64,000 nucleotides of DNA from Ramlibacter sp. PS4R-6. Lineage in GTDB: Bacteria > Pseudomonadota > Gammaproteobacteria > Burkholderiales > Burkholderiaceae_C. The notes below the pieces were generated by a model. That model did not search any database. It worked only from the letters and a program-made list of their open reading frames with translations, and was not told the origin of the DNA. Made by a program: the position numbers and the translations under genes. Positions 20,434 through 28,601 of the stretch are shown one piece after another; within the stretch, counting starts at the first letter, position 1, and the number at the start of each line of letters is the position of its first letter. Location of the stretch: assembly GCF_037572775.1 (NCBI RefSeq), contig NZ_JBBHKA010000001.1:3224001-3288000 (forward strand), given 5' to 3'.

Positions 20434-21645
20434 ATGCAGCCCCAACGCCTTTCCATGACGCAGGTGCTCGCCTGCGGCGCCATGATCGTCACGCTCTCCA
20501 TGGGCATCCGGCACGGCTTCGGGCTGTGGCTTCAGCCGATCACGCAGGCGCAGGGCTGGGACCGCGGCACCTTCTCGATGGCCGGCGCGATCCAGAACCT
20601 GTCCTGGGGCTTTTTCGGCATCTTCGCCGGGATGGTCGCGGACCGATTCGGCGCGTTTCGCGTCCTGATCGTCGGCGCCGTGCTCTACGCGCTGGGCCTG
20701 GCCGGCATGGCGCTTTCCACGAACCCGTTGGTCTTCGCACTGACGATGGGCGTGCTGATCGGCGCGGCGCAGGCCGGCACCACCTACGCCGTCGTGTATG
20801 GCGTCATCGGGCGGCAGATCGACCCCGCCAAGCGATCGTGGGCCATGGGGGTCGCGGCGGCCGCGGGCTCGTTCGGGCAGTTCGTCATGCTTCCGGTGGA
20901 AGGCCTGCTGATCTCCTACCTGGGCTGGCAGCAGGCGCTGCTGGCGCTCTCGGGCTTCGTCCTGCTGATCGCCCCCTTCGCGTTCGGCCTGAGGGAAGCC
21001 GGCTTTGCCGGCGGCGCGGCACCGCGCCGCGACCAGTCGATCGGCCAGGCGCTGCGCGAGGCCTTCCAGTACCCGAGTTTCCAGTTGCTGATGGCCGGAT
21101 ACTTCGTGTGCGGCTTCCAGGTGGTCTTCATCGGCTTCCACATGCCCAGCTACCTGCGCGACAAGGGCCTGGGCCAGGAGGTCGCCGTCAATGCGCTGGC
21201 CCTCATCGGCCTCTTCAACGTCTTCGGCACCTACATCGCCGGCGTGCTGGGGCAGAAGCTGGCCAAGCGGAAGATCCTGGCGGCTATCTATTTCGGCCGC
21301 GCCGTCGTCATCGCCATCTTCCTGTGGGCGCCGCTGTCGCCCTTGTCGGTCTACATCTTCTCCGCCGTGATGGGCCTGCTGTGGCTGTCCACGGTGCCCC
21401 CGACCAACGCCGCCATCGCGCAAATCTTCGGCGTGGCCCACCTGTCGATGCTGGGCGGCTTCGTGTTCTTCTCGCACCAGATCGGCTCGTTCCTGGGCGT
21501 GTGGCTGGGCGGCTTCCTGTACGACCGCACCGGCAGCTACGACATCGTCTGGTACATCTCGATCGCGCTGGGCATCTTCGCGGCGCTGGTGAACCTGCCG
21601 GTGCGCGAGGCGCCGATCGCACGCGCGCAGCCGCAGCCGGCATGA
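20434..21645 (+). CDS. MFS transporter, monocarboxylate/oxalate-formate type
   Basis: 403 residues with 12 hydrophobic segments. A TTG at 20425 in the same frame could add three residues; ATG 20434 is preferred. Family features are GIRHGFGLWLQPITQAQGW in helix 1, the loop-2/3 motif region MVADRFGAFRVLIVG, and the long central loop after FGLREAGFAGGAAP. This arrangement is that of bacterial MFS proteins annotated as oxalate/formate or monocarboxylate carriers. The substrate is not known. The last bases CATGA hold the start codon of a 42-residue ORF overlapping the stop. Confidence 0.9.
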   Translation: MQPQRLSMTQVLACGAMIVTLSMGIRHGFGLWLQPITQAQGWDRGTFSMAGAIQNLSWGFFGIFAGMVADRFGAFRVLIVGAVLYALGLAGMALSTNPLVFALTMGVLIGAAQAGTTYAVVYGVIGRQIDPAKRSWAMGVAAAAGSFGQFVMLPVEGLLISYLGWQQALLALSGFVLLIAPFAFGLREAGFAGGAAPRRDQSIGQALREAFQYPSFQLLMAGYFVCGFQVVFIGFHMPSYLRDKGLGQEVAVNALALIGLFNVFGTYIAGVLGQKLAKRKILAAIYFGRAVVIAIFLWAPLSPLSVYIFSAVMGLLWLSTVPPTNAAIAQIFGVAHLSMLGGFVFFSHQIGSFLGVWLGGFLYDRTGSYDIVWYISIALGIFAALVNLPVREAPIARAQPQPA

Positions 21646-21770
21646 CGCGCAAGGGCCGCATCGCCGCCTACGGCACCGCGATCGCGGTGCTGCTGGCGAC
21701 GTTCGCGCTCTACGCGCGGCCCGAGATCCGCGTCGCCGTCGTCGACATCATCTGGGCCTGCTTCAACTAG
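21642..21770 (+). CDS. Small membrane protein overlapping the MFS gene end
   Basis: 42 residues. The ATG (21642) and the MFS stop TGA share ATGA, the usual sign of translational coupling. After a basic start (MTRKGR) there is one hydrophobic stretch (AAYGTAIAVLLATFALY), then ARPEIRVAVVDIIWACFN. A single inner-membrane helix with the basic end inside is expected. No known family is recognised. Its TAG shares CTAG with the stop of the convergent YdeI-like gene (21767-21770). Support is position, coupling and composition only. Confidence 0.55.
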   Translation: MTRKGRIAAYGTAIAVLLATFALYARPEIRVAVVDIIWACFN

Positions 21771-22363
21771 CGCTGGTATTTCCAGTGGCGTGGCTTGCCT
21801 TCGGCCATCCACTCGATGGCCTGGGCCAGGCGTGACTGGCGCGTCTCGTCGCGCTTGGCCTCCACGATCCATTCCACGTACTCCCGCTTGTGGCTGGGCG
21901 GGAAGGCCTCGTAGGTCCTGCGTGCCGCGGCGTTCTTCTTCAAGGCCGCGAGCAGTTCGGCAGGCGCCTCGGGCGGCGGTTTCGGCTCGTGCTTCGGCTT
22001 GCGGACCACGCTCTGCCCCGCATCGATCAGCGCCATCTGCGCCTTCACCATCTTCGCCAGTTGCGTCTTCGGGGGCAGGTCCCTGAGCGACTCGATCCGC
22101 CCGAACTCGCCCATCGCTTCCTTGCCCTTCGCTTCATCGCCGGACAGGCGGTTCCAGAAACCGAACGCGCAATGCGCCTTGAACGCCGCCATGTTGGCGA
22201 GCGGCCGGCCGTTGTAGGTGAAGAACGGCATGCCCCACTTGACCGTCTCCTCGCACGGCGGGCACGCGGCGTGGACCGTCTTGCGCAGGTGTTCGAGGAT
22301 GGGCCGTGCGAAGCCAGCGGACTTCGCGATGTAGGCGTCGATGCGTGGATCGGTCGTGCCCAT
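21767..22363 (-). CDS. YdeI/OmpD-associated family protein (DUF1801 plus OmdA-like)
   Basis: 198 residues, soluble. The N-terminal domain (about 1-115) is DUF1801-like: TVHAACPPCEETVKWGMPFF, then MAAFKAHCAFGFWN. The C-terminal part (about 135-198) is the bacteriocin-protection/YdeI type: LKKNAAARRTYEAFPPSHKREYVEWIVEAKRDETR and a basic terminus GKPRHWKYQR, split here by position. The fusion of the two is common in proteobacteria. Biochemical role is unknown. It is convergent with the MFS/small ORF pair and divergent from the SDR gene by 17 bases. Confidence 0.82.
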   Translation of the reverse strand: MGTTDPRIDAYIAKSAGFARPILEHLRKTVHAACPPCEETVKWGMPFFTYNGRPLANMAAFKAHCAFGFWNRLSGDEAKGKEAMGEFGRIESLRDLPPKTQLAKMVKAQMALIDAGQSVVRKPKHEPKPPPEAPAELLAALKKNAAARRTYEAFPPSHKREYVEWIVEAKRDETRQSRLAQAIEWMAEGKPRHWKYQR

Positions 22364-22380
22364 GCGGGTAAAGTGTACGC

Positions 22381-23193
22381 ATGACAGTGTTCGTGATCAC
22401 GGGTGCCTCCGACGGCATCGGCGCGGAAATGGCGCGGCAGCTGGCGCGCACGCACGGCGCGCAAGCGGCATTGGTGTTGGCCGCTCGCAACCAGGCCAAG
22501 CTCGAGGAAGTCGCGCAGCAGTGCCGCGCCGCCGGCGCGAAGGCCGAAGCGGTGATGACCGACGTCGCGCAGGAGGCGCAGTGCCGCGCCCTCGTCGACA
22601 AGGCCGTGCAGGCCTTCGGCCGCATCGACGCGCTGGTGAACAACGCCGGCGTCTCGGCGCAGGCGCTGCTGTCGGACGTGCGCGCGCAGGATCTGCACTG
22701 GTACGAGGACCTGATGCGCGTGAACTTCTGGGGCGCGGTGTGGTGCACGCACGCGGCCCTGCCGCACCTGAAGGAAAGCCGCGGCAACATCGTCGCCGTG
22801 TCGTCGCTCGCGGGCCTCGTCGGCGTGCCGGGGCGCACGGCCTACAGCGCGACCAAGTTCGCGATGAACGGCTTCTTCGAGGCCCTGCGCGCCGAGCTCA
22901 AGCACGCGGGCGTGAGCGTCACGCTCGCCTACCCCGGCGTGGTGGCCACGCAGATCCGCTACCGCGGCTACAACGCGCGCGGCGAGGCGGCGGGCTCCAG
23001 CGGCCTGAAGGAAGAAGGCGCGATGAGCGTCGAGGAATGCTCGCGCCGCATCATCGCGGGCATGGTTGCGCGCAAGCGCGAGGTCGTGATGACCGCCAAG
23101 GGCAAGTTGGGGCGCTTCATGAAACTCCTGGCGCCCGGCGTGGTCGAAAACATCGCGCTCGCCGCGCTCAAGGACGAAGTCAAGCCGCATTGA
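22381..23193 (+). CDS. SDR family oxidoreductase
   Basis: 270 residues, the normal length of classical short-chain dehydrogenases. The NAD(P)-binding TGASDGIGAEMAR is near residue 8, NNAGVS near 90, the catalytic Ser in VVAVSSLAGLVG-type context (IVAVSSLAGLVGVPG) and YSATKFAMNG with catalytic Tyr and Lys near 157-161. Basic residues after the first strand suggest NADP use, which is an inference. The substrate is unknown. A methyltransferase gene starts 4 bases after the stop, so the two are probably cotranscribed. Confidence 0.9.
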   Translation: MTVFVITGASDGIGAEMARQLARTHGAQAALVLAARNQAKLEEVAQQCRAAGAKAEAVMTDVAQEAQCRALVDKAVQAFGRIDALVNNAGVSAQALLSDVRAQDLHWYEDLMRVNFWGAVWCTHAALPHLKESRGNIVAVSSLAGLVGVPGRTAYSATKFAMNGFFEALRAELKHAGVSVTLAYPGVVATQIRYRGYNARGEAAGSSGLKEEGAMSVEECSRRIIAGMVARKREVVMTAKGKLGRFMKLLAPGVVENIALAALKDEVKPH

Positions 23194-23197
23194 CGTC

Positions 23198-23746
23198 ATG
23201 CACGGGACCGAAGCAGTTTCCGCGTGGATCGCACGCTGGGCGCACCTCGTGCCCGCGGGCGCGACCGTGCTCGACGTCGCGTCGGGGCGCGGGCGGCACG
23301 CGCGCTTCTTCGCCCGGCGCGGCTGCCGCGTGACGGCGGTCGACCGCGATGGAGAGGCCCTGCGTGCCATCGGAGTCGGCGAAACGCTGGTGGCCGACAT
23401 CGAAAACGGCCCCTGGCCCTTCACCGGCCGCACGTTCGACGCGGTCGTCGTCACCAACTACCTCTGGCGCCCGCTGCTGCCGGCGATCGTCGGCTCCGTG
23501 GCGCCCGGTGGCGTCCTGCTTTACGAAACATTTGCCGCCGGCAACGAGGCCCACGGCAAGCCCTCGCGGCCCGATTTCCTGCTGCAGCCGGGCGAGCTGC
23601 TCACCGCCTGCGCGTCGCTGGAAACCATCGCGTTCGAGCAGGGATTCCTCGCCTCGCCGCCCCGGGTGGTCCAGCGCATCGCCTCGGTGAATTCCCGGGG
23701 CCCCCACTCGCTAGAATCCCCCATCCCGGGCGAAAAGATTTCATGA
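23198..23746 (+). CDS. Class I SAM-dependent methyltransferase
   Basis: 182 residues. The SAM-binding motif I is [19 protein letters not shown] (about 26-44), motif II region [10 protein letters not shown], then the acidic [10 protein letters not shown] and motif [20 protein letters not shown]. The fold is short and complete, resembling TehB/UbiE-type small enzymes. The substrate is unknown. The last codons overlap the dapA start as ATGA (23743-23746), and the probable dapA -10 box lies inside this coding sequence. Confidence 0.82.
   Translation: MHGTEAVSAWIARWAHLVPAGATVLDVASGRGRHARFFARRGCRVTAVDRDGEALRAIGVGETLVADIENGPWPFTGRTFDAVVVTNYLWRPLLPAIVGSVAPGGVLLYETFAAGNEAHGKPSRPDFLLQPGELLTACASLETIAFEQGFLASPPRVVQRIASVNSRGPHSLESPIPGEKIS
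23712..23717 (+). promoter_or_regulatory. Possible -10 box of dapA
   Basis: TAGAAT lies 25 bases before the dapA start and within the methyltransferase 3' end. No convincing -35 box is seen. Confidence 0.35.
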
Positions 23747-24630
23747 CACCGATCACAGGCAGCATCGTGGCGCTGGCCACCCCGATGCACGGCGACGGCA
23801 GCGTCGACTACAGCGCATTGGCCAAGCTCATCGACTGGCACATCGAGCAGGGCACGGACTGCATCGGCGTCGTCGGCACCACCGGCGAATCGCCCACGGT
23901 CGACGTCGAGGAGCACCACGAGATCATCCGCTTCAGCGTGCAGCACGCCAAAGGCCGCGTGCCGATCATGGCCGGCACCGGCGCGAACTCCACCGCCGAA
24001 GCGATCGACCACGCGAAGTTCGCGAAGAGCGTCGGCGCGCAGTGCCAGCTGCAGGTCGTGCCCTACTACAACAAGCCCACGCAGGAAGGCATCTACCGCC
24101 ACTTCGAGGCGATCGCCAAGGCGGTGCCCGACCTGCCGATGATCCTGTACAACGTGCCCGGCCGCACGGTCGCCGATATGCAGCACGAGACGGTGCTGCG
24201 CCTGGCGAAGGTGCCGGGCATCGTCGGCATCAAGGAAGCCACCGGCAACATCGAACGCGCGCAATGGCTCATCCGCGACGTGCCCAGGGGCTTCGCCGTG
24301 TATTCCGGCGACGACCCGACGGCCGTGGCGCTCATGCTGTGCGGCGGCCAGGGCAACGTGAGCGTGACGGCCAACGTCGCGCCGAAGGCGATGGCGCAGC
24401 TGTGCAAGGCCGCCGTCGCCGGCGACGCGAAGACGGCGATGGAGATCCAGCGCAAGCTGATGCCGCTGCACAAGGCGCTCTTCGTCGAGGCCAACCCCAT
24501 CCCGGTCAAGTGGGCGATGGCCCGCATGGGCCTGTGCGGCGGCGCGCTGCGCCTGCCGATGACGCCGTTGTCCGATTCGCAGCAACCGGTGGTGGAAGCC
24601 GCCCTGCGCTCGGCCGGCGTGCTGCAATAG
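23743..24630 (+). CDS. dapA: 4-hydroxy-tetrahydrodipicolinate synthase
   Basis: 295 residues, normal length. It condenses pyruvate with aspartate semialdehyde in the first committed step of lysine and meso-diaminopimelate synthesis. The Schiff-base lysine is Lys164 in VGIKEATGN. Tyr136 and Arg141 lie in LYNVPGRT, and the substrate loop GTTGESPTV is at about 45-53. These match the E. coli residues Lys161, Tyr133 and Arg138 with a constant shift of three. bamC follows after 18 bases, an order common in betaproteobacteria and also seen in E. coli as dapA-bamC. Confidence 0.96.
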   Translation: MTPITGSIVALATPMHGDGSVDYSALAKLIDWHIEQGTDCIGVVGTTGESPTVDVEEHHEIIRFSVQHAKGRVPIMAGTGANSTAEAIDHAKFAKSVGAQCQLQVVPYYNKPTQEGIYRHFEAIAKAVPDLPMILYNVPGRTVADMQHETVLRLAKVPGIVGIKEATGNIERAQWLIRDVPRGFAVYSGDDPTAVALMLCGGQGNVSVTANVAPKAMAQLCKAAVAGDAKTAMEIQRKLMPLHKALFVEANPIPVKWAMARMGLCGGALRLPMTPLSDSQQPVVEAALRSAGVLQ

Positions 24631-24648
24631 ATTCAAGAGGAACCTCCC

Positions 24649-25734
24649 GTGAAGCTTTTCAAAGCCCATCCCGGCGCCGTCGCGTTGGCGGCCGTCCTGG
24701 CGCTCTCCGCCTGCTCCGTGATCGAGGGCGAGAAGATCGACTACAAGAGCGCCGGCAAGGGCGTGTCGCTGGAAGTGCCGCCCGACCTGACGCAGCTGTC
24801 GCGCGACTCGCGCTACCAGATGCCCGGCGGCACCGTGACCGCCAGCGCCTACCAGGTGGGCCAGGCCGCGCCCAACATGCCGACGGCGGCGACGACGCTC
24901 GGCGACGTGCGCGTGGAGCGCGCCGGCCAGGAGCGCTGGCTGGTGATCAACCGCTCGCCCGAGCAGCTGTGGGAGCCGATCCGCGAGTTCTGGCAGGAAA
25001 GCGGCTTCCTGATCAACGTGGACCAGCCCGCGATCGGCATCCTGGAGACCGACTGGGCCGAGAACCGCGCGAAGATCCCGCAGGACTTCATCCGCCGCAC
25101 GCTGGGCCGGGTGCTCGACTCGGTGTACTCCACCAGCGAGCGCGACAAGTTCCGCACGCGCCTGGAGCGCGTGCCCAGCGGCGGCACCGAGGTGTACGTG
25201 AGCCACCGCGGCATGGTCGAGGTGTACTCCAACTCGCAGAAGGACCAGACGGTGTGGCAGCCCCGCCCCGCCGAGCCCGAGCTGGAGGCCGAGTTCCTGC
25301 GCCGCCTGATGGTCAAGCTGGGCACGCCCGCCGACCAGGCCCGCACCATCGTCGCCTCCGCGCAGGCCAAGCAGACCTCGCGCGTGACCACGGTGTCCGG
25401 TACGCCGACGCTGGAGGTCGACGAAGCCTTCGACCGCGCGTGGCGCCGCGTGGGCCTCGCGCTGGACCGCACGGGCTTCACCGTTGAAGACCGCGACCGC
25501 AGCAACGGCACGTATTTCGTTCGCTACGTCGAGTCGACGGGCGACCGCAAGTCGGAGGGCTTCATCGCCAAGCTGTTCAGCAAGGACGACGCCCCGCCGC
25601 CGGTGAAATACCGCATCGCGGTCAAGCCGCAAGGCGCCAAGACGGTGGTGTCGGTCCTGAACGACAAGGGCGCGCCCGAGAACTCGGCCGCCGCCCAGAA
25701 GATCGTCGCGTTGCTGGCCGAAGACCTGAAGTAG
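24649..25734 (+). CDS. bamC: Outer membrane assembly factor BamC (lipoprotein)
   Basis: 361 residues from a GTG at 24649, preceded by AAGAGG. The signal peptide ends in a lipobox LSAC with Cys22. The conserved flexible BamC segment IDYKSAGKGVSLEVPPDLTQ (about 29-48) is followed by two helix-grip domains: about 85-200 (WLVINRSPEQLWEPIREFW) and 245-360 (LEVDEAFDRAWRRVGLALDR). BamC is an accessory lipoprotein of the BAM complex that inserts beta-barrel proteins. Linked with dapA upstream; the MBL gene starts 7 bases downstream. Confidence 0.93.
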   Translation: MKLFKAHPGAVALAAVLALSACSVIEGEKIDYKSAGKGVSLEVPPDLTQLSRDSRYQMPGGTVTASAYQVGQAAPNMPTAATTLGDVRVERAGQERWLVINRSPEQLWEPIREFWQESGFLINVDQPAIGILETDWAENRAKIPQDFIRRTLGRVLDSVYSTSERDKFRTRLERVPSGGTEVYVSHRGMVEVYSNSQKDQTVWQPRPAEPELEAEFLRRLMVKLGTPADQARTIVASAQAKQTSRVTTVSGTPTLEVDEAFDRAWRRVGLALDRTGFTVEDRDRSNGTYFVRYVESTGDRKSEGFIAKLFSKDDAPPPVKYRIAVKPQGAKTVVSVLNDKGAPENSAAAQKIVALLAEDLK

Positions 25735-25741
25735 CCGCCCC

Positions 25742-26521
25742 ATGACGCTCCGCTTCAGGAATCTGGGAAGCGGCAGTTCGGGCAACGCCACCGTCATCCA
25801 GGCGCGCGAAGGCGCGCGGGTCACCCACCTGCTGGTCGATTGCGGGCTGGGCATCCGCGAGCTGGACAAGCGCCTGGGCCGCGCGGGCATGCTGGCCGAG
25901 CAGGTCGACGCCATCTTCATCACGCACGAGCACGCCGACCACATCGGCTGCGTGCGCCAGTTCGCGCTGCGCGAGCGCATCCCCGTCTACATGAGCCACG
26001 GCACGCACGTGGCGATGGGTGAGCCGGATTTCGAGGGCCTCCTGCACGTCGTGTGCGACGGCATGGAAGTCGCCATCGGCGCGCTGCTGCTGCGGCCCTT
26101 CACCGTGCCGCACGATGCGCGCGAGCCGCTGCAGCTGTCGTGCACCGATGGCGCGGCGCGAATGGGCGTGTTGACGGACCTGGGGCGGTCCAGCGACCAC
26201 GTGCTGCAGGAGCTCGCGGGGTGCCGCACGCTCCTGCTCGAGTGCAACCACGACCCCGACATGCTGGAAAAAGGCACGTACCCCTGGTTCCTCAAGCGCC
26301 GCATCGGCGGCGGCTGGGGCCACCTGGCCAACGAAGCCGCCGCGCAGATCGCGATGGCGCTGCGGCCGCACGGGCTGCGGCAGGTGGTGGCCGCGCACCT
26401 GTCGGAGCAGAACAACCACCCCGACCTGGCGCGCGCGGCGCTCGCACCCGCGATGGGATGCGACGTGTCCGAGATCACCGTGGCCGACGGCGCCAACGGC
26501 TGCGGCTGGGTCGACGCCTAA
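25742..26521 (+). CDS. MBL-fold metallo-hydrolase (YycJ/WalJ-like)
   Basis: 259 residues. The N-terminus FRNLGSGSSGNATVIQ is typical of the YycJ-like group. The metal motif THEHADHIG (His62, His64, Asp66, His67) and later FTVPHDA, VLTDLGRSS and LECNHD complete a two-metal site. Members are single- or double-strand DNA/RNA phosphodiesterases or hydrolases; YycJ acts as an exonuclease-like protein in Firmicutes. The exact role here is unknown. It follows bamC by 7 bases and probably belongs to the dapA-bamC transcript. Confidence 0.88.
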   Translation: MTLRFRNLGSGSSGNATVIQAREGARVTHLLVDCGLGIRELDKRLGRAGMLAEQVDAIFITHEHADHIGCVRQFALRERIPVYMSHGTHVAMGEPDFEGLLHVVCDGMEVAIGALLLRPFTVPHDAREPLQLSCTDGAARMGVLTDLGRSSDHVLQELAGCRTLLLECNHDPDMLEKGTYPWFLKRRIGGGWGHLANEAAAQIAMALRPHGLRQVVAAHLSEQNNHPDLARAALAPAMGCDVSEITVADGANGCGWVDA

Positions 26522-26537
26522 GGCATTCCAAAAACAC

Positions 26538-26559
26538 AAAAGCCGCCCGAAGGCGGCTT
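26538..26559 (-). terminator. Terminator of the Ala-rich lipoprotein gene
   Basis: AAGCCGCC-CGAA-GGCGGCTT (26540-26559) is a perfect 8-bp stem. On the minus strand it is followed by TTTTGTGTTTTT, so it works mainly for the gene at 26584-26829. It could also stop transcripts coming from the MBL gene. Confidence 0.75.
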
Positions 26560-26583
26560 GTGCGTATCCGGAAGAAAGCCGGA

Positions 26584-26829
26584 TTACTTCGACGCGGCGG
26601 AAGCGGCGGCCGAGGCGGCAGCCGTGGCAGCGGTCGCCGAGCTGCTCGCAGCGGCAGCGGCGCTGGACGCGGCGCTCGAAGCGGCGTCGGCGGCAGCCGA
26701 AGCAGCGGGAGCGGGGGCCGGGGCAGCGGCGGGAGCCGGCGCCGGGGCGGGCGCGGGAGCTTCGGTCTTGCTGCAAGCGGTCAGGGCCACGGCGGCAACG
26801 AGGGTCGCCAGGGCGAGCGAGTTCTTCAT
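26584..26829 (-). CDS. Small Ala/Pro/Ser-rich lipoprotein
   Basis: 81 residues. The signal peptide ends in LTAC (Cys19). The mature part is low-complexity: an EAPAPAPAPAPAAAPAPAP stretch (about 23-41), then about 40 residues of nearly only Ala and Ser with a few Asp and Thr. The first part should be an extended polyproline-like spacer and the second a helix. AGGAAA lies 9 bases before the ATG, TATAAT lies further upstream, and a strong terminator follows, so it is a well-framed single-gene unit. Function unknown; envelope spacer or cell-wall associated is a guess. Confidence 0.75.
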   Translation of the reverse strand: MKNSLALATLVAAVALTACSKTEAPAPAPAPAPAAAPAPAPAASAAADAASSAASSAAAAASSSATAATAAASAAASAASK

Positions 26830-26907
26830 TTCAGGTTTCCTTTGGGGAAGAGGGACGAATTTCCGGAAATTGCGAGTGCAAGCATTGCGCTTTGCGCTCA
26901 GTCCACG

Positions 26908-26913
26908 ATTATA
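26908..26913 (-). promoter_or_regulatory. -10 box of the Ala-rich lipoprotein gene
   Basis: On the minus strand the sequence is CATATAATCGTGG with a perfect TATAAT, 78 bases before the start codon. No good -35 box is seen. Confidence 0.45.
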
Positions 26914-26923
26914 TGCAGAAATG

Positions 26924-26945
26924 CACAGCCGCCGTCACGGCTGTG
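26924..26945 (-). terminator. Hairpin after the unknown gene at 26954
   Basis: CACAGCCG and CGGCTGTG form a perfect 8-bp stem with a 6-base loop. The following minus-strand sequence CATTTCTGC is only mildly T-rich, so it is a weak terminator candidate. Confidence 0.45.
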
Positions 26946-26953
26946 TTGGCGTG

Positions 26954-27457
26954 CTAAAGGCCGGTGGTGTGCGAGGGGAACCCCGGTGCGCTCTTGCCCA
27001 GCCATTCGTTGATCTTCTCGCGCAGGGTCAGGCGGCGATCAGGCTCCGGCCCGGTCCAGCCGCGGCACTGCACGAGGTCGCGGCGCTCCAGCACCCAGCC
27101 GGGCGTCCAGATCGCGCTGGGGAACTCGATGGGGTCGGCCGAGCGGCAGGCATGCGCCTCGATGATGTGCGACCAGGTGCGGCGCCAGCTCACGAAGCGC
27201 GCATGGCGGCGCACGGCCTCGTCCCAGTTGCGCGCCAGCAGGATGCAGCGGCGGCCGCGCTGCGACCAGGCGCCCAGCGACTCGACCACGGCACGCTCGC
27301 CCAGCGGCCAGTCCGCGAAGTCGGGGTCGCACAGGATGAGCTCGCGCCAGCCTTGCTCGTTGGCGGCGGCCAGCGCCGCGCGCACCAGGTCGCGGAAGGT
27401 GTCGGGGCCCGAGAACGGCCCGGCCGGCAGGTCCAGCTTCGGCTTGTCGTCGTCCAT
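26954..27457 (-). CDS. Conserved hypothetical protein next to roxA
   Basis: 167 residues from ATG 27457, with AAGGAG 7 bases upstream; the longer frame to 27499 overlaps roxA. I do not recognise a characterised family. It is soluble with many Trp and Arg residues. Recognisable segments are LILCDPDFADWPLGERAVVESL, ILLARNWDEAVRRHARF VSWRRTWSH and CRGWTGPEPDRR, here given with breaks. These look like the small domain found C-terminal to some acetyltransferases (DUF7931-type), a tentative match. It follows roxA by 2 bases and is probably cotranscribed. Confidence 0.65.
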   Translation of the reverse strand: MDDDKPKLDLPAGPFSGPDTFRDLVRAALAAANEQGWRELILCDPDFADWPLGERAVVESLGAWSQRGRRCILLARNWDEAVRRHARFVSWRRTWSHIIEAHACRSADPIEFPSAIWTPGWVLERRDLVQCRGWTGPEPDRRLTLREKINEWLGKSAPGFPSHTTGL

Positions 27458-27459
27458 GG

Positions 27460-28584
27460 TCACTCCTTCGCCACGTGCACCCAGCCCGCTTCCACCCATT
27501 GCGCGATCGCGTCGCGGGCGGCGGCGCTCGCGCCGCGCAGTTCGCTGGCCGTGAGCCTACGCCGGTTGGCGAAAGTGCGCATCAGGGCCGCGTCGCGGCC
27601 GCCGGCGCGCAGGCTCTCGCCATTGATGAACACGTGGTGCGCGTCGTACATCATGCGGGTGCGGCGGTCGAGCGCCACCGCGCCCGGCCCGGCGCCGCCC
27701 TCGCCGCCTTCGTCGAACCAGACCTGCGGCTTGGGCTCGGTGAGGAATTCGCCGAACGCGCGCGCGATGGCCTGCGGGTCGCGCAGCGCGCGTGCGAGCG
27801 CATCGGATGCGAACTGCAGCATTGCCGGCGGGATTTCGCCGGGCGCGGCCGTCGCGGCCTGCGCCGGGTCGCGATAGAGCACGTCGGCGCCCTCGCCCTC
27901 CTCGTCGGCCAGGCGCTGCAACAGCTCGCGCGCGAGCTCGCCGCGCGACGGCGCGCGAAAGCCGATCGAGTACGTCTGGCACTCGCCCACGGCGATGCCG
28001 TCGTGCGCCCAGCGCGGCGGCAGGTAGAGCATGTCGCCGGGCTCCAGCACGTACTCTTCCTCGGGCTCGAAGTTCGCGAGGATCTTCAGCGGCGCGTCGT
28101 CACGCAGCACCAGGTCCTTCTGCCGGCCGATGCGCCAGCGCCGCTTGCCTTGCACCTGCAGCAGGAACACGTCGTAGGAGTCGAAGTGCGGCCCGACCCC
28201 GCCGCCATCGCTGGCCCAGCTGATCATCAGGTCGTCCTGCCGCGCCTGCGGGACGAAGGCGAATCGCTGCAGCAGCTCGTGCGCGCGCTTGTCGTGCAGG
28301 TCCACGCCTTGCACGAGCAGCGTCCACCGCGGCTGCGACACCGGCGGCAGCGCGCGGCGCGCGAGGGGCCCGCGCTGCAGCTGCCACTTGCCGCGCTGCT
28401 GCACGACGAGGCGCGACTCCACCCCTTCACGCCCGGCCAGTCCGAAGAGCTGCGCGCGAGACAGCAAGGGGCGAATGCCCGGCACCGCCCCGCGCACCAG
28501 CAGGGGCTTGCGCTGCCAGTGGCTGCGCATGAACTGCGCGGGCGTGAGGCCGCCCAGCAGCGGCGTGGAAGCGTCGGTGTCCAA
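27460..28584 (-). CDS. roxA: Ribosomal oxygenase, cupin JmjC type (RoxA/YcfD-like)
   Basis: 374 residues. The start is a TTG at 28584; starting later would remove the family N-terminus LLGGLTPAQFMRSHWQRKPL. Fe(II)/2-oxoglutarate ligands are His133 and Asp135 in GPHFDSYDVFLLQVQGKRRW and His194 in PPRWAHDGIAVG. The E. coli enzyme hydroxylates an arginine of ribosomal protein L16. The C-terminal half carries the dimerisation and winged-helix region with WFDEGGEGG and MMYDAHHVFINGE. Divergent from slyD across only 17 bases containing the palindrome GGAGAATTCTCC. Confidence 0.88.
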   Translation of the reverse strand: MDTDASTPLLGGLTPAQFMRSHWQRKPLLVRGAVPGIRPLLSRAQLFGLAGREGVESRLVVQQRGKWQLQRGPLARRALPPVSQPRWTLLVQGVDLHDKRAHELLQRFAFVPQARQDDLMISWASDGGGVGPHFDSYDVFLLQVQGKRRWRIGRQKDLVLRDDAPLKILANFEPEEEYVLEPGDMLYLPPRWAHDGIAVGECQTYSIGFRAPSRGELARELLQRLADEEGEGADVLYRDPAQAATAAPGEIPPAMLQFASDALARALRDPQAIARAFGEFLTEPKPQVWFDEGGEGGAGPGAVALDRRTRMMYDAHHVFINGESLRAGGRDAALMRTFANRRRLTASELRGASAAARDAIAQWVEAGWVHVAKE

Positions 28585-28588
28585 AGTG

Positions 28589-28600
28589 GGAGAATTCTCC
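28589..28600. promoter_or_regulatory. Palindromic GGAGAATTCTCC between roxA and slyD
   Basis: The 12-base perfect palindrome offers a GGAG Shine-Dalgarno-like core to both divergent genes: 9 bases before the slyD ATG and 12 bases before the roxA TTG. The promoters of both genes must then lie in or beyond the coding starts of the opposite gene. Confidence 0.4.
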
Positions 28601-28601
28601 T

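Noticed and set aside
18685..21477. A 930-residue open frame on the minus strand opposite the ankyrin and MFS genes
   Set aside because: It is His/Arg/Gln-rich in the manner of antisense frames in GC-rich genes, has no domain, and overlaps two clear genes.
26640..26780. Short tandem repeats as a CRISPR or satellite array
   Set aside because: They are irregular GCx codons for Ala and Pro within a coding sequence, with no spacer structure.
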